A program made the translations under genes and the position numbers. From contig JADLKH010000003.1 in assembly GCA_015657435.1 (NCBI GenBank), positions 294,463-306,706 of the forward strand: a stretch of 12,244 bases of DNA. The letters run 5' to 3'. Source of the DNA: Synergistales bacterium. GTDB taxonomy: Bacteria; Synergistota; Synergistia; Synergistales; 79-D21. The notes under the pieces are model-generated. The model worked only from the letters and a program-made list of their open reading frames with translations, made no database searches and was not told where the DNA came from. Below are positions 6,587 to 12,244 of the stretch, piece by piece (the first letter of the stretch is position 1; every line of letters begins with the position of its first letter).

Positions 6587-8344
6587 TTGCCCTGGGACTG
6601 GATCCTCGGCTTCACCCCTCTTGCGGGACTCGTTGTGGGCTTTGTGGAAGCGGATTCGCTGGGTGCGGCAGCCGGCGCGTTCTGTCTCCTCAACCTTGTC
6701 GCGGTTTTTCTCCTCTTCCTCTTTGGTTCTCCCCGGGGACGCCAGCTTTTCATCGTCCTCGCCATCGCGCTGTTTCCCGTACAGGTGCTTTTCCTGGGCG
6801 TTCCGCCGGAAATGGCGGCTCTCCATCTGATCGTTCTGTGGGCGGCAGGAAGCCTCCTTTGGGTCGTGACGAAACGGATCGACAGGGAGAAGGCCCTGCT
6901 GCTCGAATTCGTCAAGCGGGTCAACGGGGCTGCGGATTTCGAGGAGGCGTCGGTTCTGGCCGTCCGCTTCATCCGGGACGAGTTCCGATACCCCACCGCC
7001 GCGGTTTTCCTGGCGAAGGCGGAAGCGGCCTTCCTGGATCAGGCTGCGGCGGAAGGGTTTCCGGCGGAGCTCACCCGGGTTCCGAGGGAGGGAAGCGTCC
7101 AGGGGCGGGCCTTCCGGACGAGGCAGTCGCAGCTCGTCGAGGATGTCCAGCAGGATCCGGACTATTTCCCCGGGATCAAGGGATCCGGTTCGCAGCTGTC
7201 GGTTCCGATCCTGTGGAAGGACAGCGTCTACGGGGTTCTGGATGTCCAGTCCCGGAAGCTTCGCGGGTTTTCGGGCCGGGACGGCAAGACGATGGAACTC
7301 CTTGCCGGGATCCTCGGGGAAACCTTCACCCGGATGGAGGATGCCTCGCGCCTCTCGCACGAACTGGCCCGCACCCGGATTCTCCACGATGTGGTGCAGG
7401 AGCTTGCCCGTTCCAGGGACAAGCGGGACATGTGCCACAAGGTCCTCTCGCTGCTTTCGACCAAGCTGCTCTACCCGGTTGCGAGCATCCTGGCGGTGGA
7501 ATCGGTAGACCCCCTGAAGCTCGGCTACCTGGCTTCCACGAAGCTGGCGGCTTCCGAACTGAAACGCCACAGCCGGCAGCTGAACCGCGAGGGAGGCGGA
7601 CTCGTGACCCTGTCGGCCGGCCTGGGGAAAATCCACAACGTTCCGGATGTGAAGGCCTTTCCCGAGTACCGCCGCGTGGGCTTCGGCATGGAGGGAAGCC
7701 AGCTTGACGTTCCGATCCTTTTCGGCGACACGCTTTATGCCGTCCTTTCCCTTGAACGGTCGCTCCCCTTCGAGCCCGAGGATGAGGAACTGATGCTCAT
7801 CCTTTCCCGCCACATGGCCGTCCTTTGGGCGCTTTTCGAAGCGATGGAAAAGCTCGAGACGCAGGCCATGCAGGATTCCCTCACCGGACTCGGCAACAGG
7901 CGGGCTCTGGAGGATGTCCTCGGCCTGGAGGAAGCCCGGATGACCCGGTTTGGGGGGACGCTCTCCGTCGTCATGGCAGACCTGGCGAACTTCAAGACCA
8001 TCAACGACCGCTACGGCCACATTGTGGGCGACCGCTTCCTGAAGGAGACGGCCTCCTGCATCCAGAAGAACCTCCGGGCCTGCGACCACGCCTTCCGCTA
8101 CGGCGGCGACGAGTTCCTCCTTCTGTTGCCCGGAACGGACCGGGGAGGGGTGCAGGAGGTGATGAAACGGGTGAGGGAGGAATGCCGGCTGAAGGGGACC
8201 GAGGAATCAGGGGGCATCCTGCTGGATTTCGGTGCGGCCGTCTGTCCCATGGACACGGCAAGCCTGAGAACGGCCCTTCGCCTGGCGGATGACCGGATGT
8301 ACAAGAGCAAGGAAGCCCGTCGGGCTGGACGCCGGGAGGAATAG
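6587..8344 (+). CDS. Membrane-anchored diguanylate cyclase with two GAF-like domains and GGDEF domain
   Basis: The 585-residue protein makes the second messenger c-di-GMP from two GTP. Residues 1-95 hold about four hydrophobic segments that should anchor it in the inner membrane. Two GAF-like sensor regions follow (about 115-250 and 275-415), each with a conserved late strand: [19 protein letters not shown] and [24 protein letters not shown] domain starts at about 425 ([12 protein letters not shown] 430-441). The catalytic motif RYGGDEF is intact (GGDEF 506-510), and RACD (497-500) sits exactly five residues upstream, the RxxD inhibitory site where product c-di-GMP binds. The start is TTG 6587, with AAAGGGG about 9 bases upstream; an in-frame TGA at 6560 and the lack of an ATG in range support it. 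The GAF ligands cannot be predicted. It is transcribed away from the aldehyde oxidoreductase operon; a functional connection is not shown. Confidence 0.93.
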   Translation: MPWDWILGFTPLAGLVVGFVEADSLGAAAGAFCLLNLVAVFLLFLFGSPRGRQLFIVLAIALFPVQVLFLGVPPEMAALHLIVLWAAGSLLWVVTKRIDREKALLLEFVKRVNGAADFEEASVLAVRFIRDEFRYPTAAVFLAKAEAAFLDQAAAEGFPAELTRVPREGSVQGRAFRTRQSQLVEDVQQDPDYFPGIKGSGSQLSVPILWKDSVYGVLDVQSRKLRGFSGRDGKTMELLAGILGETFTRMEDASRLSHELARTRILHDVVQELARSRDKRDMCHKVLSLLSTKLLYPVASILAVESVDPLKLGYLASTKLAASELKRHSRQLNREGGGLVTLSAGLGKIHNVPDVKAFPEYRRVGFGMEGSQLDVPILFGDTLYAVLSLERSLPFEPEDEELMLILSRHMAVLWALFEAMEKLETQAMQDSLTGLGNRRALEDVLGLEEARMTRFGGTLSVVMADLANFKTINDRYGHIVGDRFLKETASCIQKNLRACDHAFRYGGDEFLLLLPGTDRGGVQEVMKRVREECRLKGTEESGGILLDFGAAVCPMDTASLRTALRLADDRMYKSKEARRAGRREE

Positions 8345-8372
8345 CGTCCCCTTTCCCGTGGGTCGGGGTTGA

Positions 8373-8381
8373 TGATATACT
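8373..8381 (+). promoter_or_regulatory. Extended -10 promoter upstream of corA
   Basis: TGA precedes TATACT (8376-8381), a good extended -10 element; the -35 region (around 8353) is weak. Transcription would begin near 8388, exactly where the first arm of the structured leader begins, leaving a leader of roughly 260 bases. Confidence 0.55.
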
Positions 8382-8386
8382 CCGTA

Positions 8387-8528
8387 GGAATATCGCTTCA
8401 GCGGTCCATTCTGGCCAAGGATGGTGGTTTTCCCGTGAGTACGGGTGATTCGCCGTTAAGTAGACGAAATCTGGGCGACGCGGCGTAATTCCTCAAGACG
8501 GGAAAAACGCCCGGCGCCCGCCGGGCGT
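8387..8528 (+). ncRNA. Candidate structured leader RNA (possible unrecognised riboswitch) of corA
   Basis: GGAAT (8387-8391) can pair with ATTCC (8488-8492), closing a junction. Inside are CGC/GCG, CCAT (8406-8409)/ATGG (8421-8424), CCCGT (8432-8436)/ACGGG (8441-8445) and CGCCG (8451-8455)/CGGCG (8481-8485). TTTTCCCGT (8428-8436) is also perfectly complementary to ACGGGAAAA (8498-8506), which would compete with the local CCCGT/ACGGG hairpin and offer a switch. A 9-bp hairpin follows (8507-8515 with 8520-8528). CorA genes are often under Mg2+-sensing leaders, but I do not see the conserved core of the M-box here. Pairings were found by eye; no folding energy or covariation was computed. Confidence 0.4.
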
Positions 8529-8648
8529 GGACCAGGCGATTCCGATCCACTCCCTTTTCCGAAACGAAAAAACGAACGGACGACGCGGCCGGAGGGCATG
8601 AAATCCCTGACCGGCGGTGGTTGTGCGTGTGGAAGGGATGGTGGGGGC

Positions 8649-9599
8649 ATGCTGCAGATTGTGAAAAGCGAAAACAACCTCCTCAGGGAACTGGATGAGG
8701 GGGCCTTCGAAAAAGGAACCTGGATCAACCTGATGGACCCCAGCTCCGAGGAACTGAATACCGTCAAGCGGCTCGTCGACCTGCCGCTGGACGTTCTGAC
8801 GGCCGCCCTGGACGAAGAGGAAAGCGCCCGCATGGAGATCGAGGACGAATACATCCTCGTCATCATCGACATTCCCCGCAAGCGGGACAACGACCGTTAC
8901 GAAACGCTGCCCCTGGGCATCATCCTCCTTCCCGAGACAATCGTCACGGTCTGTCTGGAGGAGACCGACGTTCTGACTTCCTTCAACCGGATGACGGCCC
9001 GCCTCTTCGACACGGGCAAGCGCACGCGGTTTCTGTTCAACATCCTCTACCGTTCGGCCACCTTCTTCCTCCGCTACCTGAGGCAGATCAACATCCGCAC
9101 GGACGAAATCGAGCGCCATCTCAGGCAGTCGATGAAGAACGAGGAACTTTTCCAGCTGCTGGAAATGGAAAAGAGCTTGACCTACTTCACGGCCTCCCTC
9201 CGGACGAACCACATGGTCATCGACAAGATCCTCAGGCTCCGGAACAATCCCAGGGTGGAGCACCTCATCAAGATCTACGAGGAAGACGAAGATCTGCTGG
9301 AAGACGCCATGGTCGAGTACCGCCAGGCCATCGAGATGGTCCAGATGTACAGCCAGATCCTGTCCGGCATGATGGACGCGTTCGCCTCCATCATCTCCAA
9401 CAACCTGAACATGGTCATGAAATTTTTGACCTCGATGACGATCATCCTGGCCATTCCCACCATGTTCGCCAGCTTCTGGGGGATGAACGTCGGGGTTCCC
9501 TGGCTGGGGAAGGCGGCGGGGTTCTGGGCGGTCGGGGCGATTTCCGCCGTGGCGGCCGGCATTTCCGCCTACGCCCTGTGGCGCCGCAACATGCTCTGA
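8649..9599 (+). CDS. corA: CorA-family divalent cation (Mg2+/Co2+) transporter
   Basis: The 316-residue inner-membrane protein has the CorA layout: a long cytoplasmic N-terminal domain, a helical stalk (about 130-255), then two C-terminal transmembrane helices (about 257-277 and 290-310). The signature GMN is at 278-280 (FWGMNVGVPW) at the end of the first helix; it lines the pore entrance and selects hydrated Mg2+. CorA pentamers admit Mg2+, Co2+ or Ni2+ and some members export metal, so direction and ion are not certain. I chose ATG 8649 because MLQIVKSENN aligns with typical family starts and a G-rich tract precedes it. An in-frame ATG at 8598 with GGAGGG very close upstream would add 17 residues rich in glycine. 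A strong terminator follows, so it is a single-gene unit behind its own leader. Confidence 0.93.
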   Translation: MLQIVKSENNLLRELDEGAFEKGTWINLMDPSSEELNTVKRLVDLPLDVLTAALDEEESARMEIEDEYILVIIDIPRKRDNDRYETLPLGIILLPETIVTVCLEETDVLTSFNRMTARLFDTGKRTRFLFNILYRSATFFLRYLRQINIRTDEIERHLRQSMKNEELFQLLEMEKSLTYFTASLRTNHMVIDKILRLRNNPRVEHLIKIYEEDEDLLEDAMVEYRQAIEMVQMYSQILSGMMDAFASIISNNLNMVMKFLTSMTIILAIPTMFASFWGMNVGVPWLGKAAGFWAVGAISAVAAGISAYALWRRNML

Positions 9600-9603
9600 T
9601 TCG

Positions 9604-9620
9604 AGACAGGCCTGTCTTTT
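9604..9620 (+). repeat. 14-bp palindrome downstream of corA
   Basis: AGACAGGCCTGTCT (9604-9617) is perfectly self-complementary and is followed by TTT (9618-9620). It may form a short hairpin acting as a first, weak terminator ahead of the stronger one at 9637. The stem is only five pairs with a four-base loop, so its effect is doubtful. Confidence 0.4.
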
Positions 9621-9636
9621 CCCGACAGCCACAGAC

Positions 9637-9677
9637 GGGGCGTCTTCCGCGACAGGGAAAGACGCCCCTCCTTTTTT
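9637..9677 (+). terminator. Rho-independent terminator of corA
   Basis: GGGGCGTCTT (9637-9646) pairs perfectly with AAGACGCCCC (9659-9668) around a 12-base loop, followed by TCC and six Ts (9672-9677). Confidence 0.92.
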
Positions 9678-9731
9678 ACCCGGTTTCGGTTATGATTCGC
9701 TAAAGCCTTTCGTCGAAAGGAAGGGTCCCCC

Positions 9732-10634
9732 ATGAATGGAAAACCCCCGGCCTGGAAGATCATCGCCGCCTTCGCCGCCCTTTACGTGATCTGGGGGACG
9801 ACCTACCTGGCCATCGGCATGATGGTCAGGACGATCCCTCCCTACCTCGGTGCCGGATCGCGCTTTCTGGCGGCGGGAACCCTCCTTTACGCCTTCCTCC
9901 GAGTGCGGGGCGCCGCGAAGCCGACCCGTCGCCAGTGGGGATGGGCGGCCCTCGCGGGATTCCTCCTCCTCGTGGGGGGAAACGGCAGCATCGTTTGGGC
10001 CCAGAAAACGGTTCCGTCCGGGATCACCTCGATCATCGTCGCCACCGAGCCCCTCTGGATCGTCCTCGTGAGCTGGCTCCTGTTCCGGGGGGGGCGTCCG
10101 ACGCTTCTGGAGGGGGCGGGGATCCTGGGCGGCCTGGCCGGGATGGTTTTCCTGATCGGCCCCTCCCTGTTCGCTCACGGCAGTGAAATCGACCCGTTCG
10201 GAGCCTCGCTTCTGATCTTCGCCACGATCTCCTGGGCGTTCGGCTCGATGGTGAGTCGCCACGCGGATCTTCCGGACAGCGCCCCGATGGCCATGAGCAT
10301 GGAGATGGCCGCGGCTGGAGCCGCCATGCTCCTTCTGGCTCTCCCGAAAGGCGACTGGGCGGCGTTCTCGCCTTCGACCGTGTCCCCCGTCTCCGTCATG
10401 GGGTGGCTCTACCTGATCGTCTTCGGCTCCTGGATCGGGTTCGTGGCATTCTTCTTCGTGATGCGCCATTGCCGTCCGAGCCGGGCCGCGACCTATGCCT
10501 ACGTCAACCCCGTCATCGCCGTGTTCCTGGGGTGGCTGGCGGCGGGAGAGCCCCTGACGGCCCGGACGCTCGTTTCCGCGGCGGTCATCCTGGCCTCCGT
10601 GGCGATCGTCGTCACCTTCAGCCCGAAGGGTTGA
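9732..10634 (+). CDS. EamA/DMT-superfamily transporter (YedA/RhaT-like exporter)
   Basis: The 300-residue protein is almost wholly hydrophobic, with about ten membrane segments in two EamA repeats (about 10-140 and 153-297). The first repeat opens with ALYVIWGTTYLAI and contains the PSGITSIIVATEPLWIVLVSW pattern split by a charged loop. The second ends with the matching YAYVNPVIAVFLGWLAAGEPLT motif. Such proteins sit in the inner membrane and typically export amino acids, metabolites or drugs. YedA is the closest named type I recognise, but the substrate cannot be predicted. The start ATG at 9732 has AAAGGAAGGG about 7 bases upstream. A -10-like TATGAT at 9691-9696 without a good -35 may be the promoter. 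It lies just after the corA terminator and 52 bases before the next gene, which may be cotranscribed. Confidence 0.9.
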   Translation: MNGKPPAWKIIAAFAALYVIWGTTYLAIGMMVRTIPPYLGAGSRFLAAGTLLYAFLRVRGAAKPTRRQWGWAALAGFLLLVGGNGSIVWAQKTVPSGITSIIVATEPLWIVLVSWLLFRGGRPTLLEGAGILGGLAGMVFLIGPSLFAHGSEIDPFGASLLIFATISWAFGSMVSRHADLPDSAPMAMSMEMAAAGAAMLLLALPKGDWAAFSPSTVSPVSVMGWLYLIVFGSWIGFVAFFFVMRHCRPSRAATYAYVNPVIAVFLGWLAAGEPLTARTLVSAAVILASVAIVVTFSPKG

Positions 10635-10686
10635 ACGGCTTGCCCCCATGTTAATATGAGGGAAACTTCCGCCGGGAGTCGATGAC

Positions 10687-11307
10687 GTGGACACGCAAAA
10701 CTCCAAGGTTCCGCTCTTTTTCTCCTCCAACCGGCTAGAAGCCCTCACCGACGGCGTGTTCGCCATCGCGATGACCCTGCTCGTGCTCGGGCTGGAACTT
10801 CCTCCGATCCCCGCCGGGGAAAGCGGGCCCGCTCTTGCGGAAGCCATCCTGGACCTTCGGCTGCCCCTCGCCAAATACGCCATCAGCTTCATCCTCCTGG
10901 GAGCCTTCTGGGTCCTGCATATCCGGCAGATCCACCACATCCGGAGGGTCGACCTGACCGGCCTCTGGCTGGGCATGGGATCCCTTCTCCTGATCACCCT
11001 CGTTCCCTTCTCGACCTCCCTCGTGAGCGACTTTCCGGGAAAGGATGCCGCCGAACTTTTCTTTCACCTCAACATCCTCGGGATCAGCGTCCTTTTCGCA
11101 CTCCAGTGGATTCACGCGACGCGGGGCAGGAGGCTGGTCAGCCCCGAACTGCCCGAGGAGATCATCGAAATGGACCGGCGCCTGAACCTGATCATTCCCG
11201 CCATCGCCCTCATCGGCCTGGTGACTGCGCCTTTCGGGAGTTTCGAAAGCAACCTCCTCTACGTCATCGTCCCGTTCCTCTTTCCCCTGCTGCGCCGTTT
11301 CGCCTGA
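10687..11307 (+). CDS. TMEM175-family (DUF1211) membrane protein, putative K+ channel
   Basis: The 206-residue protein has about six transmembrane segments. Its first helix carries RLEALTDGVFAIAMTLLVLGL (from residue 16), the family signature usually read as R...FSDGVFAIA.TLLVLE; here F-S-D is L-T-D. Bacterial TMEM175 proteins contain one six-helix repeat and assemble as tetramers that conduct K+ without the classical selectivity filter. The length fits this single-repeat form. The start is GTG 10687 with GGGAG 8 bases upstream; no in-frame ATG precedes the signature. It sits 52 bases after the EamA gene on the same strand with no obvious terminator between, so a two-gene transcript is possible, although TTAATAT near 10650 could serve as a weak -10. 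The physiological role is not evident from context. Confidence 0.85.
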   Translation: MDTQNSKVPLFFSSNRLEALTDGVFAIAMTLLVLGLELPPIPAGESGPALAEAILDLRLPLAKYAISFILLGAFWVLHIRQIHHIRRVDLTGLWLGMGSLLLITLVPFSTSLVSDFPGKDAAELFFHLNILGISVLFALQWIHATRGRRLVSPELPEEIIEMDRRLNLIIPAIALIGLVTAPFGSFESNLLYVIVPFLFPLLRRFA

Positions 11308-11340
11308 AGGGAAGCGGTCGGCAACGCGCCCCTTTTCCCC

Positions 11341-11370
11341 TTGACGCGTCCTTTCGAATGGGGATACCAT
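11341..11370 (+). promoter_or_regulatory. Predicted promoter of the cobalamin-riboswitch transcript
   Basis: TTGACG (11341-11346) and TACCAT (11365-11370) are separated by 18 bases. Transcription would start a few bases before the first riboswitch helix. Confidence 0.55.
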
Positions 11371-11380
11371 TTCCTGGCTG

Positions 11381-11540
11381 CAACAGCTGTCCGGGTGACG
11401 GGAATCCGGTAAAACTCCGGAGCGGCCCCGCCACTGTATTCGGGACGAAACCGCACGCAGGCCACTGGCGGAAGATCGCCGGGAAGGCGCGGAAGTAGGA
11501 TGACCGAAAGCCAGGAGACCGATCCGGGCAGGGCTGTCGG
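11381..11540 (+). ncRNA. Cobalamin (B12) riboswitch
   Basis: The conserved core is unmistakable by eye. GGGAATCCGGTAAAACTCCGG (11399-11419) is followed by GCGGCCCCGCCACTGTATTCGG, then GCCACTGG (11461-11468), GGGAAGGCGCGGAAG, and finally GATGACCGAAAGCCAGGAGACC, which contains the B12 box AGCCAGGAGACC (11509-11520). ACAGC (11384-11388) and GCTGT (11533-11537) may close the outer helix. Cobalamin riboswitches turn off expression of B12 uptake and synthesis genes when adenosyl- or methylcobalamin binds. Here it lies 100 bases before the start of a TonB-dependent receptor, predicting a B12 or corrinoid uptake role. Confidence 0.96.
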
Positions 11541-11552
11541 CGTGGATGCGAG

Positions 11553-11587
11553 GGCGTCCGCGCGACGGGTGGAACGCCTTCTCCTTT
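11553..11587 (+). terminator. Possible expression-platform terminator after the riboswitch
   Basis: GGCGT (11553-11557) can pair with ACGCC (11574-11578), with CC/GG inside after one bulge, followed by the pyrimidine tract TTCTCCTTT (11579-11587). An upstream segment GGATG (11544-11548) can alternatively pair with CGTCC (11555-11559), which would compete with the hairpin. The T tract is imperfect, so translational control is an equal possibility. Confidence 0.4.
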
Positions 11588-11639
11588 GGCCCCCCGTTTT
11601 ATGGCGGCCCGACCATTTTTCCCGGAGGAGGGGTTTCTC

Positions 11640-12244
11640 TTGCGTGTCCGCACCCGTTTGTCCCGTGTCCTTTTCCCGCTTCTTGCCTGTCTCGCGATCC
11701 TCTTCGTTCAGCCCGCCTTTTCCCAAGAAGCTCCCGTCGTCGCGGCCCCGGAGATCGTCACCGGAAGCCGGCTGGCCTCGAGCCTCGAAGAGGTTCCCGC
11801 CCCAACCGATGTGATCACCAGCGCCGACATCGCGAGCAGCGGGGCCAAGTCCCTCGGCGAGATCCTCGACCGCGTTCCCGGCATCGTCTCCCTGGCCCGG
11901 GCCGGTTCCACCCAGGAGGACAACCTGAAGGTGAGGGGCCTTGTCACCGAGGTCCTCTACCTGGTCGACGGCGTTCCCACCTACAAGGTCAGCCACGCCG
12001 CAGGAGCTGCCGCGGTGGACCTCCGGTCCATCCCGGCCGAGTCGGTCGAACGGATCGAGATCGTCCGGGGCGCGGGCTCGGCCCTTTACGGGTCGATGGC
12101 CGCCGGCGGCGTCATCAACGTCATCACGAAAAAGCCCGATCAAACCGGCGTTGCGGTGAACATCGAAGGAGGTTCCCAGGAATGGTGGCGCTGGGGATTC
12201 CGGGCTTCCGCGGTCGGCGAAGGCGGCAGCGGCGTCACCGTCTG
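11640..12244 (+). CDS. btuB: TonB-dependent outer-membrane receptor, BtuB-like, N-terminal part (cut by window edge)
   Basis: 201 complete codons are present before the right edge. The start is TTG 11640, 8 bases after GGAGGAGG; an in-frame ATG at 11601 has no ribosome site and would bury the signal peptide. MRVRTRLSRVLFPLLACLAILFVQPAFSQE is a clear signal peptide, with cleavage likely at AFS-Q. After EIVTGSRL, which sits where a TonB box is expected, the plug domain shows VPAPTDVITSADIASSGAKSLGEILDRVPGI, then a YLVDGVP strand and VERIEIVRGAGSALYGSMAAGGVINVITKK (split here), the hallmark plug sequence. The beta barrel begins and is cut off. The product should import cobalamin or a corrinoid using TonB-ExbBD energy; the riboswitch upstream is the main reason for BtuB over other receptor types. 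No TonB system or BtuCDF is in the window. Confidence 0.93.
   Translation, partial: MRVRTRLSRVLFPLLACLAILFVQPAFSQEAPVVAAPEIVTGSRLASSLEEVPAPTDVITSADIASSGAKSLGEILDRVPGIVSLARAGSTQEDNLKVRGLVTEVLYLVDGVPTYKVSHAAGAAAVDLRSIPAESVERIEIVRGAGSALYGSMAAGGVINVITKKPDQTGVAVNIEGGSQEWWRWGFRASAVGEGGSGVTV

Larger units (their letters stand above)
8345..8648 (+). promoter_or_regulatory. Long 5' region of corA with promoter and structured leader
   Basis: 304 bases separate the cyclase stop from the CorA start. An extended -10 promoter lies at 8373-8381, a set of nested inverted repeats at 8387-8492, and a strong GC hairpin at 8507-8528. The last 70 bases hold the ribosome site region. No credible protein gene is seen. 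Confidence 0.6.

Noticed and set aside
6374..8089. Long minus-strand open frame across the diguanylate cyclase gene and the divergent region
   Set aside because: It is antisense to a protein with clear GAF-like and GGDEF motifs, and it would cross the operator and promoters of the divergent region.
8421..8487. Short leader peptides upstream of corA (ATG at 8421 giving MVVFP, overlapping a GTG at 8435 opening 17 codons)
   Set aside because: The overlap of stop and start is curious and Mg2+-responsive leader peptides exist, but the first has a ribosome site directly abutting the start and neither has coding features. The sequence is better explained by RNA pairing.
8373..8530. M-box (ykoK) Mg2+ riboswitch in front of corA
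   Set aside because: The location is attractive, but I cannot find the conserved M-box core by eye. I report only an unassigned structured leader.
9604..9617. Palindrome AGACAGGCCTGTCT as a regulatory operator
   Set aside because: It lies immediately after the corA stop, between gene end and terminator, where an operator is unlikely; a weak hairpin is the simpler reading.
8493..9632. Minus-strand open frame (379 codons) opposite corA
   Set aside because: The translation has no recognisable domain and mirrors the CorA codons; the plus strand encodes an intact CorA with GMN motif.

Overview
The window reads as a high-GC chromosomal segment from an anaerobic, diderm (Gram-negative) bacterium. 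The diderm call rests on a TonB-dependent outer-membrane receptor. The anaerobic call rests on a tungsten aldehyde oxidoreductase with an iron-sulfur/flavin electron-transfer module. No rRNA or other taxonomic marker is present. Synergistota is my preferred guess and a syntrophic deltaproteobacterium the main alternative; both are inference. There is no sign of mobile elements, CRISPR arrays or tRNA genes.

Minus-strand half (1-6288). Reading in the direction of transcription from the divergent region near 6300, there is a NuoE/HydC-like [2Fe-2S] subunit, a NuoF/HydB-like flavin subunit, a short NuoG/HydA-like iron-sulfur subunit, a hairpin-containing spacer, a four-cluster ferredoxin, a tungsten aldehyde oxidoreductase and a MoaD/ThiS-like protein. 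A strong terminator follows, and then the start of a class II DNA photolyase that runs off the left edge. The gene set matches what is expected of an NAD- and ferredoxin-linked, probably flavin-based electron-bifurcating, aldehyde:acid oxidoreductase. Aldehyde oxidation at tungstopterin would pass electrons through the polyferredoxin to the NuoEFG-like module. Two of the six genes (NuoE-like and MoaD-like) are broken in this sequence by what looks like a single missing base in a G/C run.

Divergent region (6289-6586). It carries a perfect 10-bp inverted repeat sitting on the predicted promoter of the minus-strand operon, and a plus-strand extended -10 promoter for the next gene.

Plus-strand half (6587-12244). 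This holds a membrane-anchored diguanylate cyclase with two GAF-like domains; a CorA-type metal transporter behind a long, highly structured leader RNA; an EamA/DMT exporter; a TMEM175-family (DUF1211) channel protein; and a cobalamin riboswitch controlling a TonB-dependent receptor (BtuB-like) that runs off the right edge. These are independent housekeeping or accessory units. Only the riboswitch-receptor pair and the leader-corA pair show an evident regulatory link.

The most noteworthy items are the aldehyde oxidoreductase/bifurcation cluster with its operator and internal hairpin, the paired homopolymer frameshifts, and the unrecognised structured leader in front of corA.
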